A stretch of 64,000 nucleotides of DNA from contig NZ_PYCN01000026.1 in the NCBI RefSeq assembly GCF_003062295.1, positions 1 through 64,000 of the forward strand. Direction: 5' to 3'. The notes under the pieces are model-generated. The model had not been told where the DNA came from. It did not search any database and saw only the letters and a program-made list of their open reading frames with translations. Shown piece by piece: positions 10,419-19,264 of this stretch. Within the stretch, counting starts at the first letter, position 1. Each line of letters starts with the position of its first letter. This DNA is from Bradyrhizobium algeriense (GTDB lineage: Bacteria > Pseudomonadota > Alphaproteobacteria > Rhizobiales > Xanthobacteraceae). A program made the translations under genes and the position numbers.

Positions 10419-10583
10419 CGCGTTCGCAAATTCACTATAGACTATGCTCCCGCGTTCGTTGCTTGTGCTAGTTGAGGTCAAACGGCCAGCGCGGGTCTGA
10501 CGAAGATCTGGTTTTCGCGAGCCTCATCGAAAGCGGGGTCGGCGCTGCAGTAGACGTACAGCCCTTCGCCGCCACGGCCTGTA

Positions 10584-10769
10584 GGCCACGAGGTGTGCGC
10601 GACGGCCGAGGTAATCAACGTCGAGGGAAAACGAGTTGACTTCAAGGTGCCGGCAAGCGACGGGATAGAGGAGATCGGCAGCGGCACCTATCAACGGGTG
10701 GTGATCGATCTTCGTTCGTCCAACGAGTGCCTTAAAAATGAGGAGCTCCTAACGCAACGGTCGGCCTGA
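10584..10769 (+). pseudogene. Thioesterase-family C-terminal remnant
   Basis: The frame encodes HEVCATAEVINVEGKRVDFK then VPASDGIEEIGSGTYQRVVI and ends at TGA 10767-10769. This resembles the C-terminal half of fluoroacetyl-CoA-thioesterase-like hot-dog proteins (TA.V..VEGR.V.F.V.A.D....IG.GTH.R..V). The upstream half, including the active-site region, is missing or out of frame. Confidence 0.45.
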
Positions 10770-10857
10770 CATTGCGGCCAGCTTGTGATACAATGCATGC
10801 CGGATCTGCTCGTGAGGAAGCAGTAGCGCCTTGCGATGGGAAAAGGAGAATAATCGG

Positions 10858-11313
10858 GTGCGACCAGAAGGCGAGCATAGCGTGGCTTCTCACTGGCAGT
10901 ATCAGGTTAGGTTCGATGTGAATGATTCCGCCACGGCGGAATCGGTAGGCCGAAAACTTCGTGTTCCGGCACTGGCACCGCTGTTCGATATCCTCGCCAA
11001 GCATCGCGCTGCGCCGAAATGCCAGTTCGATGCCTTTGCGGAGTATGTCGCCGCAGCAGAAGAGCACGGCGTCGAAAACTATCCGCTCTACCAGTGGACA
11101 AAGGCGACGATTGAGAATCCAGCGAAGAAGGAAAAGTATTTGAAATCCTTTGCACTCTACGTAGACGACCGGGAGATCTATGCCAAGGAGATTGCCGACG
11201 CGCTGGAGGCGGACTTGCAACCGCTCACCACTAGCGGGCTCATCACGCGAATATCGAAGTACGATACCAACCCCGCCAACAATCCTCAGCCGCGGCAGGG
11301 CCCCCGCGATTAG
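10858..11313 (+). CDS. Hypothetical protein (about 150 aa)
   Basis: An open frame with protein-like composition: HWQYQVRFDVNDSATAESVG, LAPLFDILAKHRAAPKCQFD, FAEYVAAAEEHGVENYPLYQ and a helical C-terminal half ending NPQPRQGPRD. GTG 10858 follows AAGGAGA by nine bases and is my preferred start; GTG 10882 (VASHWQYQ) is a shorter alternative. No transmembrane segment or signal peptide is visible. I do not recognise the family. It stands alone, 80 bases upstream of a MITE-like element. Confidence 0.55.
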   Translation: MRPEGEHSVASHWQYQVRFDVNDSATAESVGRKLRVPALAPLFDILAKHRAAPKCQFDAFAEYVAAAEEHGVENYPLYQWTKATIENPAKKEKYLKSFALYVDDREIYAKEIADALEADLQPLTTSGLITRISKYDTNPANNPQPRQGPRD

Positions 11314-11392
11314 GGCTGGGAGCGAGCTGAACGCCGGCTATTGGCCCCAAGCCGAAGACCATCACTAAGGACGCGCGGTCCACTTTCTGGGG

Positions 11393-11611
11393 GATTGTGT
11401 TGCAAAAGTCGATTTTCGCCGATGACCAAAATTCTGCGGGCCGTGGGCGCGACTTTCGTATACAAAATGTGAGGGACCTCACGGCCTCACGCAAAATTCA
11501 CAGGCAACTTCGATACCACGATTGAGGTCATACGAATCAGCGATCGCTCGCTGCTTAGTGCTTTCGCGAAAAATCTTGAGCCCTGCAACTTTCGACTTTT
11601 GCAACACTATC
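11393..11611. mobile_element. MITE-like element, copy 1
   Basis: A 219-bp segment bounded by imperfect 19-bp inverted repeats: GATTGTGTTGCAAAAGTCG at 11393-11411 and its near complement at 11593-11611 (GATAGTGTTGCAAAAGTCG when reversed). No coding frame fills it. A second copy of almost the same length with related ends lies at 15328-15545. The size, terminal repeats and lack of transposase fit a non-autonomous miniature transposon. Confidence 0.65.
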
Positions 11612-11739
11612 TGGGGTGAATCGGACAGGGTTGGCGCTGGCCTTCGACCGATGTTTGTGGGCCCAACTCGAACGTGTCAGCCTCGCGGGGCGGATCCGAC
11701 GATTGTGATCAGAAGAGCGCTGGGGTCGAACCTCAATCA

Positions 11740-12165
11740 GCCGCATAGAACGCTTCCCGAATGGGATTCGAGATCGCGCCGGAGCCAATAATCGCCGTCT
11801 TGGTCATGAACCGCTCGGTGACAAACGATTCCAGGCTGTTTCCCGTCACTTTCTCGATCACGGCCCTCAGCACGTCCGTCGTAAGCGAGTATTCCCAGCC
11901 TGTACCAGGCTGATAACAAGCGGAACGGAGGCGAGACGCTGCATTGCTTCGACGCAACGAAGGGGGCGCCCAAAATGCCAGAATTGACAAATGGAGGCTC
12001 TGTCCAAACTTTCGACCGCTCCATCGCAGAGAGGTCATTGCCGGCTACTGCAACGTCGGCAATTTCGGCAGCGCCGATCGGATGGACTACAGTAATCTTA
12101 TCCACCAAGGTTCCGCCGCGTCGTGCTCGCGTTTGGCAGCTTGGCGATGAAGTGTTCGGCATCAT
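11740..12165 (-). pseudogene. Beta-lactamase-family serine hydrolase remnant
   Basis: One minus frame encodes YQPGTGWEYSLTTDVLRAVI followed by EKVTGNSLESFVTERF, matching class-C-beta-lactamase/EstB-type hydrolases (FEPGTRWEYS.ATDVLG.VIE...G.SL..FV.ERIF). The SxxK catalytic region is not visible; the part upstream is in other frames. It is a decayed fragment; its right part (12000-12165) is less certain. Confidence 0.45.
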
Positions 12166-12349
12166 GCAGCGTTTGGGACTGCTCCTTAGCTGGAGGGTTA
12201 GCGGTTGCGCAGTACGACATCGCTCTCCCCCACTCGTCAGTGCAGAGGTTTGCCTACTAGACTAAGACTAGCAGGCTGCGGAAAAAGTATCGCGGATCGG
12301 CTGCGATTGTGATTCCTTTGTCCTGTTGAATCGGGGCAGAGGACAGCCG

Positions 12350-12990
12350 ATGCGCGGAGAAGATGAGGCGTCAGAGGGCCTTTTTTCGTACGTGAGCTGC
12401 TCGGCGCGGGTTCCCAAAGATCACCCGCTGCGGGCCATTAGGCGGCTTGTCGATGGGGCACGTGAGGCGCTCTCAGGCGATTTCGCGAAGCTTGGCCAGC
12501 CTTCGATTCCGCCAGAGAAGCTGTTGCGGGCGCTGCTTTTACAAGCGTTCTACTCGGTGCGCTCAGAGCGCCAGTTGATGGAGCAACTCGATTACAATCT
12601 GTTGTTTCGCTGGTTCGTCGGGCTGTCGATGGACGCGCCGATCTGGGACGTGACGGTATTCACCAAGAACCGGAAGCGGCTTCTGGAAGGGGATGTGGCG
12701 GCGAAATTCTTCGGCGCGGTGTTGGACCAGGCTGAGGTGAAGCAGCTCCTGTCGAACGATCACTTCTCGGTCGATGGCACGCTTATCGAGGCGTGGGCAT
12801 CAATGAAGAGCTTCCGACGCAAGGACGGCAAGGACAAGCCGCCGGATCCAGGCCGCAATGGCGAGCGCGGCTTCCACAAGGAGAAGCGCTCCAACGAGAC
12901 GCATGGATCAACCACCGATCCGGACGCCAGGCTCTATCGCAAAGGTGATGGCCAAGGCGCCAAGCTCTCCTTCATGGGGCATTGGCAAGC
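12350..12990 (+). pseudogene. IS5/IS1182-like transposase, second copy, 3'-truncated
   Basis: ATG 12350 begins MRGEDEASEGLFSYVSCSAR and continues through RPLRAIRR-type and LLRALLLQAFYSVRSERQLM motifs, LLFRWFVGLSMDAPIWDVTV, DHFSVDGTLIEAWASMKSF and TDPDARLYRKGDGQGAKLSF. Homology stops at about 12984, where antisense IS630 sequence begins. Upstream, GGCTGCGGAAAAAGTATCGC (12271-12290) looks like the left terminal repeat. The frame is intact to the break, so this copy decayed by truncation, unlike the copy at 4690. Confidence 0.75.
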
Positions 12991-13138
12991 CGTCCGCACA
13001 TCGCAGGATCGCGCGGCACCGCTCAGATAGCGACCGCGCAACACGATGACGACGGACTTGTCTCTCCAAGTACGTCCGCTCCTGCGCACTCAGCACCAAC
13101 GGCTCGATCGGCCGGCCTCTCACAGCTGCATTCGCCAC
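12983..13138 (-). pseudogene. IS630-family transposase N-terminal fragment
   Basis: ATG 13138 begins MANAAVRGRPIEPLVLSAQE and continues RTYLERQVRRHRVARSLSER then CRAILRCADGLP, the usual start of one IS630 subgroup. It ends where it abuts the truncated IS5-like copy at about 12984. It belongs to a different subgroup from the remnant at 7830-8345. Confidence 0.65.
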
Positions 13139-13199
13139 AAGCGCTCTCCTCTACAGAGAGATTCGAGCTATCATTATAATGTGACGAACTTGCGTTCCA

Positions 13200-13415
13200 G
13201 ATGACTAGAAGGGTTGCAGTACCACCGCTCGAAGCAGCTTCTCTGGTGCGATCGATGGCCGCCCGAAGTCCACGTAAAGCGCCGTGAAAGCCTTCGACAC
13301 TCAACGCCGCGTTTGCTATTACCCGGATCGTTCGCAGCGGATGATCACCGCGGAGGCGGGCTTCCAAATCCACATAGCTGAATAGCGATCCATACTGCTC
13401 GTCAGAGCGGCGCAT
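13200..13415 (-). pseudogene. IS5-like transposase N-terminal fragment, third copy
   Basis: ATG 13415 begins MRRSDEQYGSLFSYVDLEAR and LRGDHPLRTIRVIANAALS, the same family as the copies at 4690 and 12350 but on the other strand. After about 50 codons the frame shifts and homology fades near 13200. Confidence 0.6.
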
Positions 13416-13446
13416 CTCCATTTCCCGATTCAATCACTCCAGAGAA

Positions 13447-14046
13447 TTATGCCAAACGCCTGCCCGCTAGTGACTTCTTCAACAACCTGTTAGAGCTATC
13501 GCGACGTTCGAGAAACGGCCCGCTCGCAAGCCTTCCCGTCCGGACGCCCTGGGAGACTGGCCAGCGTTCGGCGAAAATGCTCTGGCCAAGGCCGTGCAAC
13601 GGCAACTTGAGGCGTGGGCCGATCTCTGCAAAACCGGCCTTCAAATAGAAGGCCAAGCTGCGGTTGCGGCTCCACGTCGGCTGCCTCGGCGCCCCCAGTT
13701 CAAGCTGACCCCAGCCTTTTACCGTCCCCAGGCTCACGGCAGCCTCAATGAGGCGCATCGCGATCCCAGACGATCGCTGGTCCGGCACCACGTAGAGTTC
13801 GGTAATGATGCCGTAGGTTCCGCGCGCAAAAAGGGCCGCGCTTTCCGACAACATGATGATGCCCACAGGACGAGCCTCCGCGAAAGCCAGAAACCCATAG
13901 ACGCGCTCTTTTATGAGGAGGTCGACAGCAAGCTGGGTATCTAGTCCGGCCTGCACTTGGCCGCCCTCAAGTTCGGCAAGTAGGGCAGCAACCATGTGGG
14001 TTACCGTTGTGACGTCATCGACAGACACTTCGCGCGTGGTCACCAT
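13447..14046 (-). CDS. GNAT-family N-acetyltransferase
   Basis: A 199-residue acetyl-CoA-dependent acyltransferase of unknown substrate. The core is visible: GIITELYVVPDQRSSGIAMR (beta-4 and the acetyl-CoA-binding loop, here RSSGIA) and LELGAPRQPTWSRNRSLAFY followed by LKAGFAEIGPRLKLPL (the usual xFYxkxGF end). ATG 14046 is chosen because GAGG lies seven bases upstream; the frame opens ten codons earlier. About 45 residues after the GNAT fold are non-typical and may be read-through into remnant DNA. The gene is flanked by insertion-sequence fragments. Confidence 0.7.
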   Translation of the reverse strand: MVTTREVSVDDVTTVTHMVAALLAELEGGQVQAGLDTQLAVDLLIKERVYGFLAFAEARPVGIIMLSESAALFARGTYGIITELYVVPDQRSSGIAMRLIEAAVSLGTVKGWGQLELGAPRQPTWSRNRSLAFYLKAGFAEIGPRLKLPLHGLGQSIFAERWPVSQGVRTGRLASGPFLERRDSSNRLLKKSLAGRRLA

Positions 14047-14049
14047 GTC

Positions 14050-15327
14050 ACATCCTCGTCCAAGCTCAAGCAACATGCCAGCTAGTTCAGTAGCGGCGCC
14101 GGAAGCTGCTGCAGCACCCAGCCTGAGGCTGATACACCCTCTGGTTGAAATTAATATGACGCCTTAGTTCACAATGAGGTGATAAGATGTTCGTGTCGCT
14201 CCTGGCCAAAAATATCACAGAAAATCGAAAGATAACCTGTCGACCACATCGTCATGGTCGTCTGGAGCGCTCTCTTCTTTGGACCTGCGTGCCGCCCCCC
14301 ACATCGGGGCCCTCGTGTTCGTGCTGGGACGTCGCAGGAGCGCGGCTGACCGTTTGCGAGCAGCCCCGCGCATGTCGATCTATTCTCCCCCTTCGTGAAC
14401 AGCTCGAGCGGCTGGCCGACCAGCGGCATCTGGGCAGCGTCAACAAAAGGACGCACACAAGTCATTAACAAGCTCTGCGCGTAACGGAATCACGATGTCG
14501 AAGATGTTGTTGCGCATCATGAGCTCCCTGACCGGCATCATTGCTTGATAATCAATCCTCTCAAAGAATTTTCGAATGCGCGAGTCTAAGATGAACCATT
14601 TTTCGTTGAGAGGAGATACTCAATTTTTCTTAATTTCGCAGCAGACGCATTGTTTGTTGCCGTGCGGTGACGAACAGCGTGCACGAACTCGTTACCTAAC
14701 GAATTCGTACAATTCTGCTCCCTGCGTGCGCGATTGCAAGCGAGCGGCTCTCCTGTTCCTCCAACGACAATTGTCTCCATTCTGTCGAAGCGATTTGCGG
14801 CCACCTATCGCATGGTCGCTGAAAGCCCTCTCAAATCGTCGCCAGTCCGCGCTTCGCGGCATCATCTATCGTCCACTTGAATCACTTGCGTTTGCGACTT
14901 CGTCCGTTTGTTGAAATATTCTTCTAACGCCCCCGCCGACATCCACAACACGCGCGTCCTGTTGTGCTCAGTCGCCTCGCGAATAATAGAGACATCGCGT
15001 TCCGAAATATTATGAATAGACGGCATCGAACAAAAAATATCTCGGTTCGCGCGGGAGCAAGGTCTTCGGCCGTCCTCTGGCGGCCAATGGTGCAGAAATT
15101 CAGCGATTTCCGCCCCTATTGCGCAGGATCAATTAGCCGTAGCCCGAGCGATGCCAATTGATCGGGACGGACTGATACAGCAGGTTTGCGGAAATGCTTG
15201 CAAACGCGCATTTGGGGGAGCCCGCATCTGTTCATCATCTCATGCTCGATACTGTGGTCGTCGGGCGGTCAGCCTGGCCCTTTTCCAGACCTCACGCGAT
15301 GTCCGGGCTGGAGCCCGGAATACGTAT
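14050..15327. other. No recognisable gene; partly AT-rich
   Basis: About 1.3 kb with only short frames on both strands. 14530-15060 is visibly richer in A and T than the surroundings. A minus frame at 14471-14560 (RELMMRNNIFDIVIPLRAEL) is protein-like but too short to assign. I found no convincing nod box, NifA site or RNA gene. Confidence 0.35.
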
Positions 15328-15545
15328 GATTGTGTTGAAAAAGTCCTTGTTCGCTGATGACTGAAAATTCTCAGGACCGCTGGTGCGTCTATCTCGCTGT
15401 GAGATGAGGGACCACATCAATTACCCAAAAACGATCGCTGGCGCTCGTATTGATTCTGCAAAGCTTTGCAGCGGCTGAAATTGCCAATGCGCGACACTTG
15501 CGAGATTTTCGGAGCCCCGCGATTTTCGAGTTTTTCAACACAATC
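15328..15545. mobile_element. MITE-like element, copy 2
   Basis: A 218-bp segment with 18-bp inverted ends: GATTGTGTTGAAAAAGTC at 15328-15345 and its near complement GAGTTTTTCAACACAATC at 15528-15545. Length and end sequence match copy 1 at 11393-11611. The interiors share short stretches near the ends (CGCTGATGAC / CGCCGATGAC, GAGGGACC) but have diverged. The right end lies 76 bases from the hipA stop. Confidence 0.65.
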
Positions 15546-15620
15546 CGTATCAAAGCGGAAGTCTGCGGACCATTCCGGATTTATAGGTTCACGTCCCTGA
15601 TCCTGCTTGGTCGTTGGGAT

Positions 15621-16865
15621 CTACGGATCGAGAACGTTTGCCATTTCTTCGATATGGGCATCGATCCGGCTGAGGACCTGGGCAGGCACAACATCGCGTT
15701 CTGGAAGAACCGACCACTTGTCGCGCACGGTCGCCGCCGTCTCGGCTACGGCTGTCACCACTGCCCCTTCCGGAAGACGACTTCGATTTGCGAAGTTGCG
15801 CCAGCGCTCTGGAGTAAGCGCCTTGAACGACTTTTCGCCGGCAAGGCTCAGCGCCATACCGTCCTTTGGGATGTAAGGAACTGTTGAAAGCACGTCGTAG
15901 ACAGGCGACAGCGTTGGTGTCCGTCCGTCTCCGGGATACAGCAGCGACCAATTCTTGAGATGCATATCACCGTTCCCGGTGACCGCGGTGAGTGCAAGGC
16001 GCCGAACAAATTCGATGGCTGAATCAAAGGAGACGCCGCTGTTCAGCGCTGCTGCGATATTATGATAGGCTGCGCCAATGTATTTCTCCGACGGATAGCG
16101 GCCAAAGACCTGTGCGAAGTCTTCCATATGGACGCGCGCTCCGTCCGCGCCGCGGTCGAAGCGGCGGACAAGCAGCACCTTGCCCGTGGACATGGTGTTG
16201 AACTCTTCCGGAATGCCGGCGAACTCCTTCTTGTCGACGAGTTCGCGTGCCGGCACTTCCATCCCCAGCGCTTCCGCCAAGGCGAGAACTGCGAATTCGT
16301 TTTCCGAAAGCCCGATGTGAGTGAGCGAGGGAAATTTCGCGATATATTGCCCTTGCTCGCCGTCTACGGCGAGTGTGATCCCACCTTCCTTTCCTATGTT
16401 CTTCATGACGGAAAGCTTCATCTGCACACCGGCAAGCGAAAATCGCGCCTTTTTATTGCCCTCCGCTTCTGGACCAGTTGGAATGGGGATACCATCACTC
16501 GGCAAAGCGCATACCGCTCCTGGCAGGTTGATCCCCAGCGCAGCCAAGAGATCGAAGTCGTTTCCTGGTCTTACTGACGCCGCGTGGTGCTTTTCCATCG
16601 CCTCGCGCAGTTTCTCTTCGGGCAGCAGGTTCGCAAAGAACGGTGGCAGCGCGCCGCGTATGGGTTTTGGATCCCGGCGGAGGCTGCCGTCCGCTGAGCG
16701 AAGCGACAGGCTGAAGATTGGCGGGTTGTTTAAGTTCCGGTAAGCGGGCAAAAGGTTGAACGCATTGTAGTCGCCCGGCGTCCGCACGAGCGTGCCGACT
16801 GGAAGATCGTTCAACGAGATATCGAGCGACTGGATGCGCTCTGCCGCGAGAACGGTCGGACTCAT
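15621..16865 (-). CDS. hipA: HipA-family serine/threonine kinase toxin
   Basis: A 414-residue HipA-type kinase, the toxin of a type II toxin-antitoxin pair; known HipA proteins phosphorylate glutamyl-tRNA synthetase and induce persistence. The N-terminal subdomain is seen in LRSADGSLRRDPKPIRGALP followed by FFANLLPE. The kinase core shows KARFSLAGVQMKLSV (ATP-binding region), QYIAKFPS (lysine), NEFAVLALAEALGMEVP, the catalytic NGDMHLKNWSLL and the Mg-binding LSPVYDVLST. The length is normal and the frame intact. It overlaps hipB by four bases (ATGA), so the two are translated together with antitoxin first. Confidence 0.9.
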   Translation of the reverse strand: MSPTVLAAERIQSLDISLNDLPVGTLVRTPGDYNAFNLLPAYRNLNNPPIFSLSLRSADGSLRRDPKPIRGALPPFFANLLPEEKLREAMEKHHAASVRPGNDFDLLAALGINLPGAVCALPSDGIPIPTGPEAEGNKKARFSLAGVQMKLSVMKNIGKEGGITLAVDGEQGQYIAKFPSLTHIGLSENEFAVLALAEALGMEVPARELVDKKEFAGIPEEFNTMSTGKVLLVRRFDRGADGARVHMEDFAQVFGRYPSEKYIGAAYHNIAAALNSGVSFDSAIEFVRRLALTAVTGNGDMHLKNWSLLYPGDGRTPTLSPVYDVLSTVPYIPKDGMALSLAGEKSFKALTPERWRNFANRSRLPEGAVVTAVAETAATVRDKWSVLPERDVVPAQVLSRIDAHIEEMANVLDP

Positions 16866-17176
16866 GCGCCTTCCTCCTCTTCAACGTCTGACGTGAATGC
16901 GGGGCGATCATCATCGTCGGCGGCGGGCTGCAGCATCGACTGAATAGCGGGCACCATCGCCTGCGGGATCAACATCATTTCCATGCCAAGGGCGCGGGCG
17001 ACGTTGACGAGCGTGGTTGCACGGGCGGCAGCGGCACCGGTTTCAATGTCCCGATAGCGGGGTCTGCTGATGTTCGCCCGAAGAGCGATTTGCTCCTGGG
17101 ACAAGCCAGCGGCCATGCGCGCCTTTCTAAAGTGCATGCCAAGATCCTTGAGCAAGGGGTCTGGGGCGGACGTCAT
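16862..17176 (-). CDS. hipB: HipB-like XRE-family antitoxin
   Basis: A 104-residue DNA-binding antitoxin. The helix-turn-helix is seen in FRKARMAAGLSQEQIALRAN followed by ISRPRYRDIETGAAAARATT, then LVNVARALGMEMMLIP, the usual end of the HipB fold. The acidic tail (DDDDRP...DVEEEEGA) is probably unstructured and may contact HipA. ATG 17176 follows GGGA by about seven bases; ATG 17194 is six codons longer. It binds DNA in other systems to repress its own operon, which fits three spaced repeats just upstream. Confidence 0.85.
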   Translation of the reverse strand: MTSAPDPLLKDLGMHFRKARMAAGLSQEQIALRANISRPRYRDIETGAAAARATTLVNVARALGMEMMLIPQAMVPAIQSMLQPAADDDDRPAFTSDVEEEEGA

Positions 17177-17207
17177 GATATGTTCCCGGATCATTTTGCC
17201 AGTGGGT

Positions 17208-17298
17208 GATACGTAGACAGATCATTTCGATCGGTCAAGATGAAACGTAAACGAATCTTTCGGATAGGAAATGATCCGTAAACGTATCTATCGAACAG
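17208..17298. promoter_or_regulatory. Three direct repeats upstream of hipBA, candidate HipB operators
   Basis: Related copies start at 17208 (GATACGTAGACAGATC), 17242 (GAAACGTAAACGAATC) and 17273 (GATCCGTAAACGTATC), each followed by a TTTCG or TATCG block. The spacing of 34 and 31 bases is about three helical turns, so bound dimers would lie on one face. They sit 15-120 bases upstream of hipB, where autoregulation would act. Confidence 0.6.
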
Positions 17299-17561
17299 TT
17301 TGGCTTGGGACGGTCAGTCGCACAGGTGCTGGCGCTCGGAAGGCGGGTGAAACGAGCCGGCCTCGGTCAATGGCCCGATCTGCCATACTCGCCGCATGCT
17401 GCTGCCGCTGATGATCCGGCCCTGCAGGACTAGCGCCCCTCAGGGAACACCGTCGTGCGGTCATGGAATTCCGGTGCCCTGAGGTGGCGCTGTCGTCGCT
17501 TGACCCGGGCCTCCGCGGGAAGGACCTGAGGTGCCACTACCACTTCGGCTCATCGCACAGC

Positions 17562-18940
17562 TCACTTGCCCCGCGCCCGGTCGATCTGCTGTTGCACCCA
17601 GCCATCAAATTCAGAAAGCGCTTCGGTGATAGCGTCATCCAAATAATCCATCTGCCGGTTGAGATCATCATGCGCCGCGGCTGCGCGCAGCCAATTCGTC
17701 TCCTTTCCGATGAGATTCGCCTTCTGCCGCCACTTAACAATGGGCACAGTCGAGTACCGTCGCTTCCACGTCGCCATGAGACGCGTTTTATGGCCCTGCA
17801 TGAACGGCGCGTCCCATGGAATCCAAATGTTCTCGCCACTCTTCTTCCGAAGCGCGGAATTATGATCGTATGCAAATTGGAGATTTTCCAGCGTCGCAGC
17901 CGGCGGTGTCTCCCATCAAGATCACGACTGATGTAATTGAAGTGCTTTTCGATGCGTCCGATCCGCTGCATCAGTTCGGTCTTGAGCGACATTCCCAACG
18001 TGGCGCAATCCGACGTGATACAGTTCATTACGATAGGCATGCGCTATCGCAATGAAGCGTCTTTCATCCTCCGTGATTGCATCCACATGCCTCATTACGG
18101 CCAGCTTCGGCTCGAAGTAATCACCCGTCGCCTCGCGACGCATCTTGGGACTAAGCGGAGTCTTATCTTTTCGGCGCCGTGGGCAGCGTATTGCACGATC
18201 GGTGAATGAGCAATTCCGTGGCGTTATCGATCAGGATCAGCGCGAAGCGGCTGTGGATCGGCTGATCGACGGCAATCTCCGCAACCGCCATGTCCAACTG
18301 TTCGATGATAGTCGAAAAGAATTTCACAGGCTCTCGACCCTCGTATCCGTTGGCGCCGTGCGATAGGCGACACTACCGCTTTCCAAAACGACGCCTCAAA
18401 AGTACGAGACATTGCTGCATCGTTTGCTCCTCCTTGATGTAGACGCTTGGCGAGGCCAGTCCCGGCAGGTCCGGATCGCTGACTGTCATATAGAGACAAA
18501 GCTTGTCGGGGCGTGGAAACAGCTTGGACGCTTCCCGCTCCAACTCATCGACCCATTTCGCCGTCTTCGCAAACTCCGCCGCGAAATTGTGCAGCAGGCG
18601 TGTCGCGTTTTCGAGAAGTCCGGCGGATTGTGCTGCGGCTTCGCGCGGTGCCATCCCGTTGAGGCTTGAGTGCGGCGTCTCTATCCAATTCGAATGTGCT
18701 CGCCGATCGGTGCGTTTGACAGGGGCGTGATCGTGTTCAACCGCTCCAAACGCTTCAGCCGTTCGGCTTCATCTGCTTCAACATTGCGCTGCGCGGCTCG
18801 TGCTTCGTGAGTGGCACGCATTGCCTGAATCGCACCGCGGACCGGCAAGCCAAGATCTTCGGCTTCCTCCTCGCATTGATCTTTGAGAACCGCACGCGTG
18901 GTCGCGAGGGCTTTTTTCAACGTTCGCCGCCCGGCAGCCC
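17562..18940 (-). pseudogene. Degenerate hypothetical gene(s), multiply frameshifted
   Basis: Protein-like minus-strand segments in different frames follow one another: 18681-18940 (coiled-coil-like, RATHEARAAQRNVEADEAER), 18373-18654 (LLHNFAAEFAKTAKWVDELE, LFPRPDKLCLYMTVSDPDLP), ~18040-18143 (EDERRFIAIAHAYRNELYHV) and 17562-17801 (NRQMDYLDDAITEALSEFDG). Together they suggest one former gene of about 400 codons, or two. The family is not recognised. The 5' end is cut near 18940, close to an IS630 fragment. Confidence 0.45.
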
Positions 18941-19009
18941 CTCTACGGCGATTTGCTTCAAGGATCGCTCGCCATCCGAACTGTGCTCCGACCGACAAGA
19001 CGTCGAAGC

Positions 19010-19240
19010 CCTGTATGGATCAATCAGGTCGAGCGCTGGTTCGCTGAACTCACCAGAAAGCAGATCCAGCGAGGTGTCCACACCTCCGTCAGGCAGCTCG
19101 AGGCCGACAGCCGTACCTTCATCGACCAGCACAACAAATATCAGAAGCCCTTCAAATGGACCAAGTCGGCGTACCAGATTTTGGCTTCCGTCAAACGCTT
19201 CTGCCACAAAGCCCAGGAGACTTTATGTGCCGAACTTTAG
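19010..19240 (+). pseudogene. IS630-family transposase C-terminal fragment
   Basis: The plus frame encodes INQVERWFAELTRKQIQRGV then HTSVRQLEADSRTFIDQHNK and KPFKWTKSAYQILASVKRFC, ending CAEL and stop at 19238-19240. This is the conserved end of IS630 transposases (SW.NQVERWF..LT.K...RG...S...L...I..FI..HN). The N-terminal part is absent. Confidence 0.7.
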
Positions 19241-19264
19241 AGTCACGTGACTAGCCTTGAGGAC

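Noticed and set aside
13447..13600. C-terminal tail of the GNAT protein as a second domain
   Set aside because: The last ~45 residues lack domain features and probably reflect read-through into remnant DNA.
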